Shown piece by piece: positions 45,504 through 54,776 of a DNA stretch of 64,000 nt. A model generated the notes under the pieces. It saw only the letters and a program-made list of their open reading frames with translations, made no database searches and was not told the DNA's origin. The first letter of the stretch is position 1, and each line of letters opens with the position of its first letter. Made by a program: the position numbers and the translations under genes. This DNA comes from RGZA01 sp041917755 (GTDB lineage: Bacteria > Pseudomonadota > Alphaproteobacteria > UBA9219 > RGZA01), in contig JAYRWY010000003.1 in NCBI GenBank assembly GCA_041917755.1, positions 1-64,000 on the forward strand, read 5' to 3'.

Positions 45504-46484
45504 TTACGAATGCGGAATAAGGCTTTCAGCCGTACATTTGGCAGGGGATATAGCCTTAACTTCTACCAAATCCGCTGTCATGGAATATTCACCATAGTCG
45601 ATAGTCATGCTTTTGATGATTCCATTATCCAAAAGCACCATATCCATTTCGTATTCAGGGGAGCCTGTTTCGCTGTTGGGAGCGAAAAATGCCATACGAA
45701 TGGGCCATGCTTTGACACTGGTAAGCTTATCTTCTTTGCCCGAACTTGCCTTTTCAATCACAGGCTTGGCTTCAATTGCTGAACTGATAAAGGAGCTAAT
45801 CTCGCTAAACCCTTTTTCATCTGCACCATCAAAGACATTTACGTTAAAGAACTTGTCGCCCTTACGTGCATGTTCCAGCAACTGCATGGTGTGATGCGCG
45901 GGAAACAATGTATTCGAAAGCGTAATACGCTTTTCACTATCTCCTGAGTAAACAGCTTCGCCCGATCCAGTACCATCCTTCAGGTTCAGATTGGCATAGC
46001 CACGATAGACATCTGTTTTTTCTGCGCCATCTTCGCTGTGGCGGGTATGGAAGTTAAACGTTGAGCCATCTTTGGCCTCTCGGCTTATCAAATCGCTCAC
46101 TGTATCGCTTACTTCGCCTTCGCTATAAAAAAAGCGCAACTGCATTTTTTGTTCAACATTCCATGCATGGCAATCATCGGCCCATGAAAACAGCATGCGG
46201 CCAGAAATATCGCTTACTCGGCTACCATTACGGGTGCCCGCAAGCTTCATGGTATAAAGCGCGCGATGTGGAACAATCGCCATCGGCGATGATTCTTGTG
46301 ATGGCTTGGTGGCGGCCTTGGCGTCTTGGGGTGGAACGGGCACCGAATGAGCAGGAGATGTAGTTCCGCTGGAAAGTACGGCTGCATTCAACACACCAAA
46401 ACACATCACACCAAATACAGCTGCTAAACACGTTCCTGCTGCAAGGCTAGAGATGGTTTTTAATGGTTGTTTCAAAATCCGCAT
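45504..46484 (-). CDS. EipB-like envelope integrity protein (DUF1849)
   Basis: The 326-residue protein has an N-terminal hydrophobic segment (AAGTCLAAVFGVMCFGVLNA), a Pro/Ser linker, and then the DUF1849 fold: VPHRALYTMKLAGTRNGSRV, ISGRMLFSWADDCHAWNVEQ, and MDMVLLDNGIIKSMTIDYGE. Two conserved cysteines, in ADDCHAW and SPAKCTAES, would form the disulfide known from Brucella EipB, a periplasmic spiral beta-barrel needed for envelope integrity. The ATG at 46484 is chosen; TTG at 46502 and GTG at 46496 are alternatives close to a GGGAG. Confidence 0.82.
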   Translation of the reverse strand: MRILKQPLKTISSLAAGTCLAAVFGVMCFGVLNAAVLSSGTTSPAHSVPVPPQDAKAATKPSQESSPMAIVPHRALYTMKLAGTRNGSRVSDISGRMLFSWADDCHAWNVEQKMQLRFFYSEGEVSDTVSDLISREAKDGSTFNFHTRHSEDGAEKTDVYRGYANLNLKDGTGSGEAVYSGDSEKRITLSNTLFPAHHTMQLLEHARKGDKFFNVNVFDGADEKGFSEISSFISSAIEAKPVIEKASSGKEDKLTSVKAWPIRMAFFAPNSETGSPEYEMDMVLLDNGIIKSMTIDYGEYSMTADLVEVKAISPAKCTAESLIPHS

Positions 46485-46700
46485 AAATCTATGCACTCCC
46501 AATAACTGCTATTGTGTCATCAAATGGTTAAGCAAGGTTTACGTGAGGCTCTGTTTTTCATAAAAAACCTATGTTTTTTCGCTGGTTAGGTGGCATTTCG
46601 ATTAGGCAATTTTTTCCATAAAAAGATGATTTTTTCATGACGCAATGCAGTGTGCGACCAGCTGTATTTGAAATTATCAGGTTTTTCAGTGTCTTGCGGC

Positions 46701-46716
46701 TGGCATGGTCCTTGCA
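46701..46716 (+). promoter_or_regulatory. Sigma-54 (RpoN) promoter
   Basis: TGGCATGGTCCTTGCA fits the -24/-12 consensus TGGCACG-N4-TTGCA with one change, C to T. The GG and GC pairs are at the required spacing. It lies 64 bp before the ATG of the GGDEF gene, so transcription would begin near 46728. Confidence 0.75.
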
Positions 46717-46779
46717 ATTTTGTCTCTGGTTATAAAACGTGCCCGGCAAATCAACGTCATGGGCGGATGAGGAGATGAA

Positions 46780-47475
46780 ATGTCACGCTACACTACTTCA
46801 ACTAAGCTTATGGCGGCCAGTATCAAGCATAGTGACATTGATTATTCAGTTCCGCTCAAAGATAGTATCATTGATCACACCCTTGATCGTGCCCGCATCA
46901 GTGATATGGATGCTGCATTGGCCGCAATTAGTGAAGCGCAGCATCTAATTCAAGCGCAACGTCGCCGCATTGCCTATCTTGAAACTCTTTCCCTAAGTGA
47001 TGAAGTAACCGGCCTGGTCAATCGCCGTGGCTTTATGTCGGCATTTCACCGTGAATTAGCTGCAGCAAAGCGTGACCCGCAGGCTCACGGTATCGTGATG
47101 ATGTTCGATTTAGATGATTTCAAATTGGTCAATGATGGCCATGGTCATGCCGCAGGCGATGCCTACCTTTCATCGTTTGCTGCGGTATTAAGTAATGAAG
47201 TTCGCCCAACGGATATTGTTGCCCGTATTGGCGGAGACGAGTTTGCGGTCATTTTAACAAGAGCTGCTGCAAAACCAGGACTTGCACGCGCCGCCGCTAT
47301 CATTAAAACCATCAATAGCAAGGTAATGACCTGGCGTCAGCATACCATCCAGCTTAAAGCCAGCTGCGGCCTTGCCACTTATACTGGCCGTGATATTGCC
47401 GAGGCAGTTATGGTCTCGGCTGATCTTAAACTCTATGCCGACAAGCAGAAGCGTAAGAAAAACAGCGTCAAATAA
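46780..47475 (+). CDS. GGDEF domain diguanylate cyclase
   Basis: The 231-residue protein has an N-terminal helix of about 70 residues and a GGDEF domain with LSDEVTGLVNRRGF, MMFDLDDFKLVNDGHGHAAG and IGGDEFAVIL. The allosteric RxxD site is absent. It should be an active c-di-GMP synthase controlled by partners rather than by a sensor of its own. AGGAG precedes the ATG. A sigma-54 promoter lies in front, so its expression should need an enhancer-binding activator. Confidence 0.9.
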   Translation: MSRYTTSTKLMAASIKHSDIDYSVPLKDSIIDHTLDRARISDMDAALAAISEAQHLIQAQRRRIAYLETLSLSDEVTGLVNRRGFMSAFHRELAAAKRDPQAHGIVMMFDLDDFKLVNDGHGHAAGDAYLSSFAAVLSNEVRPTDIVARIGGDEFAVILTRAAAKPGLARAAAIIKTINSKVMTWRQHTIQLKASCGLATYTGRDIAEAVMVSADLKLYADKQKRKKNSVK

Positions 47476-47553
47476 CCCCAAGCATCGTAATGTGATGCCG
47501 TTAACTATGTACGCAATCAATTCCACAGAAAATAAGGGCTAAATCTTTGTTAT

Positions 47554-47576
47554 CATATATCCATAAGGGGTATATG
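47554..47576 (+). promoter_or_regulatory. Hairpin covering the ribosome site of the P-loop gene
   Basis: CATATATCC (47554-47562) pairs with GGGTATATG (47568-47576) over nine base pairs, one of them U-G, with the 5-nt loop ATAAG. The Shine-Dalgarno AAGGGG (47565-47570) is thus half in the loop and half in the stem, and the ATG begins at 47578. It is built like an RNA thermometer or a translational switch. Confidence 0.65.
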
Positions 47577-47577
47577 C

Positions 47578-48261
47578 ATGCCGGTGCGCTTTATAATTAA
47601 TAGCCGCGAGAATTTCATTCTATTTGGAAAAATAGTTGCACAAACGTTGCGCGAGCACGATCCCAATCGGCAATGGATCATCAGCTTGCAAGGCGATACC
47701 AATGGCGGAAAATCACTAATCCCGCTTGCCGCAGATTTACAACTCAATCCACATCGTTATTCATCTGAAGGCATTACAGACCATTTTGTCCATGAAATGG
47801 CCGCGCATCATCATCCGGAGTATTATCAAGGCATATATGATGAAGATGAATTCGCTAAAATAGGGGCGCCACAACCCCATGAACAAAAAATCTATTTTAA
47901 TGATGGCTTGGCGCAAATCAGATTCCATGAGGGTGAATATCGCGCACCATGGGAAGCCATGTTGGCAACCATGCCTGAAACCAAGCTGGTATATTTATCC
48001 AATATTTGGAATTGGGCACAGCTGAGAACCAGGAGCAATGCAGCGCAAGGAAAAAAAATTCTTATCGATATGCGTATGGCTATATTGGTTGCCGAAGATG
48101 AAGGGTTCGTACGCCTTGTAAATTACAACACGGGCGACAATACACTGGACAAGAAAATCAAATCCGCATATGACGCCGCAATCAAGGCCAATCAACCAAT
48201 CCCTCCAGTGCCTGCATCAAAACGCAGGCGCCGATCACCGCCAAGAAACGAACAGCAATAA
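47578..48261 (+). CDS. P-loop protein, distantly TsaE-like
   Basis: The 227-residue protein carries a Walker A of the TsaE form (SLQGDTNGGKSLIPLAADL, about 38-56) after an N-terminal helix NFILFGKIVAQTLREHD, as in TsaE, where the motif is GDLGAGKT. A later strand, KLVYLSNIWNWAQ, recalls the VEWP segment of TsaE. The ATP-binding Lys-Ser is present. It lacks other TsaE marks, is longer, and ends in a basic tail (ASKRRRRSPPR). tRNA t6A modification is therefore not assumed. It follows the GGDEF gene by about 100 bp, and converges on aspS. Confidence 0.6.
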   Translation: MPVRFIINSRENFILFGKIVAQTLREHDPNRQWIISLQGDTNGGKSLIPLAADLQLNPHRYSSEGITDHFVHEMAAHHHPEYYQGIYDEDEFAKIGAPQPHEQKIYFNDGLAQIRFHEGEYRAPWEAMLATMPETKLVYLSNIWNWAQLRTRSNAAQGKKILIDMRMAILVAEDEGFVRLVNYNTGDNTLDKKIKSAYDAAIKANQPIPPVPASKRRRRSPPRNEQQ

Positions 48262-48264
48262 AAG

Positions 48265-50070
48265 CTAAGCTGTTTTCTTAACCGGCACATCCACCTTGAT
48301 ATGCAGTTCCTTCAGCTGAATGGGCTGAACAAAGTTGGGGGCTTGCATCATCAAATCTTCCGCGCGTTGATTGAGCGGGAAGGCGATAACCTCGCGGATA
48401 TTGGGTTCTTCCGCCAGCAGCATCACAATACGATCAATGCCAGGTGCAGAGCCACCGTGCGGTGGTGCGCCTAGCTTAAGTGCAGATAGCATACCGCCAA
48501 AGCGCGTTTCCAAATCTTCCTTGGAATATCCGGCAATACCGAATGCCTTATACATCACTTCGGGCAAGTGGTTACGAATTGCGCCTGATGAAAGTTCAAT
48601 GCCATTGCAGACGATATCATATTGGAATGCTTTGATATCCAACGGGTTCATCTTTTCCAATGCCTCTAGGCCACCTTGTGGCATGGAGAATGGGTTATGC
48701 GAGAAGTCAATTTTACCAGTTACTTCATCCGCTTCAAACATCGGGAAGTCAACAATCCAGCAGAAGCGGAATGCGTTCTTTTCAATGATATCTAGTTCCT
48801 GGGCAATCTTGGTTCGTGCTTGGCCGGCCATCTTTGCGGCTGTGGCTGGCTTATCGCAAACAAAGAACACGGCGTCGCCATCTTCTGCGCCGGCTAGCTT
48901 GCGCAATACAACCTGTGCCTCTGCGGGAATGAACTTGGCAATCGGGCCTTTACCTTCGCCGGCTTCAAACAACACATAACCCAAACCCGGTGCGCCAATT
49001 TCTTTGGCCCAGTCATTTAACTTATCAAAGAAGCTACGAGGTCTATCCGAAACCTTTGGCGCACGAATGGCGCGAACCACACCGCCTGCATCAATCGTGG
49101 AGCGGAAGGCACGGAACGATACATCATCGCGCTTAAATACTTCAGTTACGTCACAGATAATAAGCGGGTTACGCAAATCCGGTTTGTCATTACCGTATTT
49201 CAGCATGCTGTCTGCATACGTAATACGGCGGAACGGGAAGCCATCAATCGACGGTTTGGTTTCACGGCGGAAGCTACCGAATTTATCAAAGGTGGAATGC
49301 AATACCGGTTCAATGGCAGCGAAGACATCTTCTTGCGTTACAAACGACATTTCAAAATCGAGCTGATAGAATTCGCCGGGACTGCGATCTGCACGGCTAT
49401 CTTCATCGCGGAAGCACGGTGCAATTTGGAAATAGCGGTCAAAGCCAGCAATCATCAACAATTGCTTGAATTGCTGTGGTGCTTGGGGAAGGGCATAGAA
49501 CTTGCCTGGATGTAAGCGCGAAGGCACCAAAAAGTCGCGTGCGCCTTCGGGGCTGGAGCTGGTTAAAATCGGGGTTTGGAATTCATGAAAGCCTTGATCA
49601 ATCATCTTGGCGCGGATATGCGAGATCACTTCCGAACGCATGATGATGTTCTCTTGCATCTTCTTGCGGCGTAGATCGAGGAAGCGATAACGCAAGCGAG
49701 CATCTTCGCCCGCATCTTCATCTGAGTTAACTTGGATAGGTAGTGGGTCTGCCGCACCAAGGATACTGATTTCCTTAATATCCAGTTCGATTTCACCAGT
49801 CGGCAATTTAGTGTTGATGGTTTCATCGGGGCGACGAACCACAGCGCCGGTAAAGCAAACCACAGATTCGTTTTTCAATGCTTCAACTTGCGGGAAGATG
49901 GGACTGGATTGGTCGATCACACATTGGGTAATCCCATAATGGTCGCGTACGTCAATGAACAACAGGCTGCCATGGTCACGCTTACGGTGAACCCAGCCAG
50001 AAATGCGTGCTGTTTTGCCAATATCGGTGCCGCGCAATGCGCCGCAGGTATGTGAACGGTAAATATGCAT
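48265..50070 (-). CDS. aspS: Aspartyl-tRNA synthetase
   Basis: The 601-residue class II synthetase has the N-terminal OB fold (ARISGWVHRKRDHGSLLFID), motif 2 with FRDEDSRADRSPGEFYQLD, the bacterial GAD insertion around 290-430, and motif 3 GGSAPGIDRIVMLL. In alphaproteobacteria this enzyme often also charges tRNA-Asn for later amidation; that is not decidable here. Confidence 0.96.
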   Translation of the reverse strand: MHIYRSHTCGALRGTDIGKTARISGWVHRKRDHGSLLFIDVRDHYGITQCVIDQSSPIFPQVEALKNESVVCFTGAVVRRPDETINTKLPTGEIELDIKEISILGAADPLPIQVNSDEDAGEDARLRYRFLDLRRKKMQENIIMRSEVISHIRAKMIDQGFHEFQTPILTSSSPEGARDFLVPSRLHPGKFYALPQAPQQFKQLLMIAGFDRYFQIAPCFRDEDSRADRSPGEFYQLDFEMSFVTQEDVFAAIEPVLHSTFDKFGSFRRETKPSIDGFPFRRITYADSMLKYGNDKPDLRNPLIICDVTEVFKRDDVSFRAFRSTIDAGGVVRAIRAPKVSDRPRSFFDKLNDWAKEIGAPGLGYVLFEAGEGKGPIAKFIPAEAQVVLRKLAGAEDGDAVFFVCDKPATAAKMAGQARTKIAQELDIIEKNAFRFCWIVDFPMFEADEVTGKIDFSHNPFSMPQGGLEALEKMNPLDIKAFQYDIVCNGIELSSGAIRNHLPEVMYKAFGIAGYSKEDLETRFGGMLSALKLGAPPHGGSAPGIDRIVMLLAEEPNIREVIAFPLNQRAEDLMMQAPNFVQPIQLKELHIKVDVPVKKTA

Positions 50071-50141
50071 AATTTGTCTTTGCTTTAGTGGTGAATGGTT
50101 TATGAATAGACTTTTTAAGGGTTTTCCTATTGGTTATCAAC

Positions 50142-51287
50142 ATGCTTATCAGCACAAATGATGAATTAAAGCAGTTTTGCGAACAATTGCGCAGCAGTCG
50201 GTTTCTGGCAATTGATACAGAGTTTATCCGCGACCGCACCTATTGGCCGCGCTTATGCCTCATACAGGTGGCTGGCGAAACGGATGCCCGAGCAATAGAC
50301 CCACTGGTCCAAGGGCTGGATTTGGCCCCCTTGTTGGAACTGCTCTATGACGAGAAGATTTTGAAGGTTTTTCATGCTGCCCGTCAGGATCTGGAAATCT
50401 TTTTCCATATGACTGGCAAAGTGCCCAGCCCAATTGCCGATACCCAAGTGATGGGCATGGTGTGTGGGTTCGGTGAGTCGGTAAGCTATGAAAACATCGT
50501 CGCCAAACTTGCCAAAGGCACCATTGATAAATCATCTCGCTTTACCGATTGGGCGTTGCGACCACTTTCCGAGAAGCAATTGAATTATGCGCTCGATGAT
50601 GTGCGTTATCTGCGTCCTGTCTTCGAAAAGCTGGAGGCAAAGCTCAATCAGCTTGGCCGCGCAGACTGGATTGCCGAAGAAATGCAAATCCTGCGGGAGC
50701 CATCCACCTACCGGTTAGAGCCGGATCAAGCGTGGAAGCGCCTAAAAATCAAAATGGACAAACCAAAGTTTTTTACATTGGTCAAAGATTTGTGCGCCTG
50801 GCGTGAGCGTGAAGCGCAAAGCATCGATATCCCGCGTAACCGGGTTATCCGGGATGAGGCATTGATGGAAATCGTTCATCATGTTCCGCGTGATGCAAAT
50901 GAACTTGCCCGTGTGCGTGGTTTATCTGCGGAGTTTGCTAAAAACCGTTTGGGCACAGGCATCCTTGAGGTTATCAAAGCATCACAAAGCCGCACGCCGG
51001 ATGCGTTACCAGATGAACTGCGTAAAAACCATTTACCATCCAATCTTGGCGCAGTGGTAGATATGCTAAAGGTTCTATTGCGTTTGGTTGCTGAAGAAAA
51101 CGATGTTGCAGCCAAACTGATTTCGAATTCATCAGACTTGGACATCCTGGCAGAAAAAGACGATGCCGATGTGCTGGCGATGAAAGGCTGGCGTTATGAA
51201 TTATTTGGTAAGAAGGCAATCGCCCTCAAGCGGGGTAAGCTTGCACTAAAACTTAACAATAATAAAATCCAGTTCATTGATGTGTGA
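50142..51287 (+). CDS. rnd: Ribonuclease D
   Basis: The 381-residue 3'-5' exonuclease has the DEDD motifs: FLAIDTEFIRDRTYWPRLCL, KVFHAARQDLEIF and YALDDVRYLRPVFEKL, followed by two HRDC-type regions. It trims tRNA and other small RNA 3' ends. ATG at 50142 is used; a TTG at 50130 has a better ribosome site (AAGGG at 8 nt) and would add four residues. It is divergent from aspS. Confidence 0.93.
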   Translation: MLISTNDELKQFCEQLRSSRFLAIDTEFIRDRTYWPRLCLIQVAGETDARAIDPLVQGLDLAPLLELLYDEKILKVFHAARQDLEIFFHMTGKVPSPIADTQVMGMVCGFGESVSYENIVAKLAKGTIDKSSRFTDWALRPLSEKQLNYALDDVRYLRPVFEKLEAKLNQLGRADWIAEEMQILREPSTYRLEPDQAWKRLKIKMDKPKFFTLVKDLCAWREREAQSIDIPRNRVIRDEALMEIVHHVPRDANELARVRGLSAEFAKNRLGTGILEVIKASQSRTPDALPDELRKNHLPSNLGAVVDMLKVLLRLVAEENDVAAKLISNSSDLDILAEKDDADVLAMKGWRYELFGKKAIALKRGKLALKLNNNKIQFIDV

Positions 51288-51363
51288 CATTTTTGAATCA
51301 AAACACGGTTAATGTTTGCTTAAAAAAGGCCAATTTAGAATTTGTTAGGGGCTTGGGAGCATA

Positions 51364-51648
51364 ATGCCTCCAGAACAAATTAGGCGGCAATACATGGCTT
51401 TTGGGTACCGTTTCACAAAAACAACTGCATTCACGGATAGCGCTCGTCGCTTTAATCCAAAGTTGTTTGCGTCATTACAAACCCAATGCTCACCGCTAGT
51501 TTTGGTTGAAACGCCCAAAACATTTATCGAACAATTCGCAACTAACTTTGAACACATCCTTGGTGATGTAGATGGTGCACGTCAACCAATGCGCACCAAT
51601 GCAACGCTTCCTGTATTGGAAGAGTTGACCCAGTCTTCTGCTGCCTAA
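51364..51648 (+). CDS. Small unknown protein
   Basis: A 94-residue soluble protein (MPPEQIRRQYMAFGYRFTKT to EELTQSSAA), of mixed charge, with no signal, metal or enzyme motif. GGGAG lies 6 nt before the ATG. Codon use matches neighbours. Family not recognised; possibly confined to close relatives. Confidence 0.6.
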   Translation: MPPEQIRRQYMAFGYRFTKTTAFTDSARRFNPKLFASLQTQCSPLVLVETPKTFIEQFATNFEHILGDVDGARQPMRTNATLPVLEELTQSSAA

Positions 51649-51763
51649 TCGCGGCGCTATTCCATAAAATTTGAACTATCATTCAGTGACGGTTAACTGT
51701 TTTTTGTTACGGTTCGTCTCCCAGTGGTGTTTTTTATAAAATACAATAGTTGGAGAGTATCTC

Positions 51764-52024
51764 ATGGCCGATCAAATTTTCTTATTTGCCAAACGTCTGA
51801 TGAAACAGGCAATGAGCAAGACCTATGCTGCACCACTTCCGCATGATTTATGTGAAATGGGCGACCGTAACTACGTACGCTCCAGCGGCGAATTGAACAA
51901 CAATCGCAAGCTTGCACGCAAAACCATTAAAATGACGATGTGCCAGGAACAAGGCTACGCATGGCCTAAATCCATGTCGCATCGCTCGGAAATTTTTGCA
52001 CCAGAAAAAATTCTGTCTGCTTAA
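51764..52024 (+). CDS. Small basic unknown protein
   Basis: An 86-residue protein, net basic, with KLARKTIKMTMCQEQGYAW and NYVRSSGELNNNRK. It has a TTGGAG site about 8 nt before its ATG and an AT-rich leader. The stop overlaps that of ppk by four bases. It is not recognised. Confidence 0.6.
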   Translation: MADQIFLFAKRLMKQAMSKTYAAPLPHDLCEMGDRNYVRSSGELNNNRKLARKTIKMTMCQEQGYAWPKSMSHRSEIFAPEKILSA

Positions 52025-54195
52025 ATTTCTCTGAGTTTCAATTCAGGCGGCTTGCTGCCTTCCAGAATTGCAGAACCCCGGCCCGAAAGGCTGGGGTTTT
52101 TCATGAAGTAATGGTGTGCGCTAAATGGTTCGTCGCCTTGCTCGGGCTGCAGACGGCGATAATTACCATCCATATCCATTTCCCAGCTTTGGGTGTTGTC
52201 TTTAATACAGGCTACCATGATCTGGTTCAGCACCTGTTGGTGCACGGTTGGGTTTTCAATGGGTGCCATGATTTCAATGCGGCGGTCTAGATTGCGCTGC
52301 ATCCAATCTGCTGAGGTGATAAATACTTTTGCTTGTTCATTTGGTAATCCGCCGCCATTGCCGAAGCAGATGATGCGGCTGTGTTCTAGAAAGCGTCCCA
52401 CAAGACTGCGCACCGTAATGCGCTCCGAAAGGCCAGGGATATTTGGCTTAAGGCAGCATATGCCGCGCACAATCAGCATGATGTCAACGCCTGCCGTGGC
52501 CGCATCGTAAAGCTTATCAATCATCTCTGGATCAACAAGGGAATTAAGTTTTGCCCAAATGGCGGCGGGCTTACCTTCCTTTGCAAATGCAATTTCTGCA
52601 TCAATCAGCTCATATAATTTTTTACGCAAGGTAAGTGGCGCATAGGATAGCTTTTCCATTGCACGCGGTTCTGCATAACCTGTCATGTAATTAAACAATG
52701 CGCCAGCATCGCGCGCTATCGCGGCATCTGACGTAAAAAAAGAAAGGTCAGTGTATATCTTTGCAGTATGTGGATGATAATTGCCTGTTCCAATATGGAC
52801 ATAGGACTTCAGTTCCGTGCCTTCGCGGCGCACGACCATGGAGAGTTTTGCGTGGGTTTTTAAATCAGTAAAGCCATAGACGACTTGCGCACCTGCGCTT
52901 TCTAATGCGCGGCTAATGCTAATGTTTGCTTCTTCATCAAATCGTGCTTTTAATTCCACCATGACGGTGACTGATTTGCCACTCGATGCCGCTTCAACTA
53001 ATGCCTGTACAATAGGGCTTTGACTGCTGGTACGGTACAGTGTCTGCTTGATTGCCATGACATGCGGGTCTTTAGCCGCTTGGCGCAAAAAGTGTACGAC
53101 TGCATCAAAGCTTTCATACGGATGATGGATAATCAGATCCTTCTTTTTGATGGCGGCAAATACATCACCATTAAAATCATTGATGCGTTCGCTTTGGCGC
53201 GGCGTATATGGCGTGAACCGCAAATCCGAGCGTCCGCAATTTACAATTTCACGTAAATCCGAAAGCCCATTAAGTCCTTTTACAATATGCGTGAACTTTT
53301 CTTCAAACTTGATGTGTTCACGCAAAAATTTACGCAACGCCTCCGATGTGTCAGTATGAATACCAAGACGAATAACTTCACCAGAGCGTCGCTTCTTCAA
53401 TGCATCTTCATAGTTGTGTAACAAGTCTTCTGCGCGCTCATCAAATTGCAGTTCGGTATTGCGTACCACGCGGAACACGCCTGATGAAACAAGTGTAAAC
53501 CCGGGTATAATCTTTTCAACAAACAGCAATATAATCCGTTCTAATTGAATAAAACGCAGACCTTCTTGCTTGCTTTGCGGGTTCAATATTTTTACAAACC
53601 GTTCAATGCTCGATGGAATGCCAATAAGATGCACCATGGTCTCGCCGGTTGTCTGCGATTGCATTTCAAGAGCAAGCGCAATGCCTTTATTGGGAATAAG
53701 CGGGAAGGGGTGGGCAAGGTCAACCGCAACAGGAGTAAGGAGCGGTAAAACCATGGTTTGGAAAAATTCTTCAAGCCATGCAATGTCACTCTGGCTTAAT
53801 TCGCGCGTCCGGCAAATATGGACATTCACTGTTTCCAATTCTTTGCGGATTTCCTGCCACGCTTTTTGCTGGCGGCTTATCATCTTGGTGGTTTTTAAAT
53901 TAACCAGCTCCAACTGTTGTTCCGGGGTCAAGCCATCATCGCTGACGATGTCTAGCTGGTTATAAATTTGTCCACGCAGGCCGCCAATGCGTACCATATA
54001 AAATTCATCAAGATTTGCAGCCGAGATAGCCAGAAAGTTTAATCGTTCCAGAAGTGGATGCGCTTTGTTGAATGCTTCATCCAAGACGCGGTCATTAAAC
54101 GCCAGCCACGATAACTCTCGGTTATTGAAGCGGGAGGCGCTATTTTTTTCGGGATTTTTTTCTGAATCTGCAATCGTATGGGGCATAAAGGGCAT
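52021..54195 (-). CDS. ppk: Polyphosphate kinase 1
   Basis: The 724-residue enzyme makes polyphosphate from ATP. It starts with FNNRELSWLAFNDRVLDEA and contains the catalytic histidine region YVHIGTGNYHPHTAKIYTD, KQTLYRTSSQSPIVQAL and VKARFDEEANI-like block ELKARFDEEANISI. Length is normal. A plus-strand phosphohistidine phosphatase gene starts 65 bp upstream. Confidence 0.96.
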   Translation of the reverse strand: MPFMPHTIADSEKNPEKNSASRFNNRELSWLAFNDRVLDEAFNKAHPLLERLNFLAISAANLDEFYMVRIGGLRGQIYNQLDIVSDDGLTPEQQLELVNLKTTKMISRQQKAWQEIRKELETVNVHICRTRELSQSDIAWLEEFFQTMVLPLLTPVAVDLAHPFPLIPNKGIALALEMQSQTTGETMVHLIGIPSSIERFVKILNPQSKQEGLRFIQLERIILLFVEKIIPGFTLVSSGVFRVVRNTELQFDERAEDLLHNYEDALKKRRSGEVIRLGIHTDTSEALRKFLREHIKFEEKFTHIVKGLNGLSDLREIVNCGRSDLRFTPYTPRQSERINDFNGDVFAAIKKKDLIIHHPYESFDAVVHFLRQAAKDPHVMAIKQTLYRTSSQSPIVQALVEAASSGKSVTVMVELKARFDEEANISISRALESAGAQVVYGFTDLKTHAKLSMVVRREGTELKSYVHIGTGNYHPHTAKIYTDLSFFTSDAAIARDAGALFNYMTGYAEPRAMEKLSYAPLTLRKKLYELIDAEIAFAKEGKPAAIWAKLNSLVDPEMIDKLYDAATAGVDIMLIVRGICCLKPNIPGLSERITVRSLVGRFLEHSRIICFGNGGGLPNEQAKVFITSADWMQRNLDRRIEIMAPIENPTVHQQVLNQIMVACIKDNTQSWEMDMDGNYRRLQPEQGDEPFSAHHYFMKNPSLSGRGSAILEGSKPPELKLREI

Positions 54196-54260
54196 GTATT
54201 TGGCTGTAGACCTATCTTAAGGAGTCAGGTATTAAAAAGGTGTTTCTATATGGATTAACC

Positions 54261-54776
54261 ATGAAAACCTTGATTCTTCTACGCCATGCCGAGGCAGCCG
54301 AATTACAATCCGGCCAGGACGCTCAGCGGCCATTAACGCAAAAGGGCCGTGAGATGGCTGTGTGGGTTGGTAATGAACTCACCAAAAAAGGTTTATGGCC
54401 CGATTTTATTTTATCTTCGTCCGTCCAGCGCACGAAGGAAACCTGCGGTTTATTGCAAGAAGCATGGACCCCGGATGTGTATCCGCAAGTTTTTTTTGAT
54501 CCTGCCATCTACCGCGCAGATGCGCATGAATGCCTTGAGATGATTGCCATGCAGGACGAAATGCACAGCACCTTGATGATGGTTGGCCACAACCCCAGCA
54601 TCCATCAACTAGCATTGTTGTTATGCGGGGCAGGGCAAATTGGCAAAAAGCCAGAACTCGCAAGTAATTTTCCTCCCGCATCCTGCGTGGTTCTAACATT
54701 CCCGCAGGAACAATGGGTGCGCATCCATAAGGGCAGCGGTACCCTCGTCGATTTCTTTCATCCCGCAGGATTATAA
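54261..54776 (+). CDS. SixA-type histidine phosphatase
   Basis: The 171-residue protein has the phosphoglycerate mutase-type motif LILLRHAEAA with catalytic His, an Arg in SSSVQRTKET, and a second His in MVGHNPSIHQLALLL. Its size and lack of long insertions fit SixA, which removes phosphate from histidine phosphotransfer domains. The ATG at 54261 gives the usual N-terminus. Stop and next start overlap as TAATG, so it is coupled to the WD40 gene. Confidence 0.86.
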   Translation: MKTLILLRHAEAAELQSGQDAQRPLTQKGREMAVWVGNELTKKGLWPDFILSSSVQRTKETCGLLQEAWTPDVYPQVFFDPAIYRADAHECLEMIAMQDEMHSTLMMVGHNPSIHQLALLLCGAGQIGKKPELASNFPPASCVVLTFPQEQWVRIHKGSGTLVDFFHPAGL

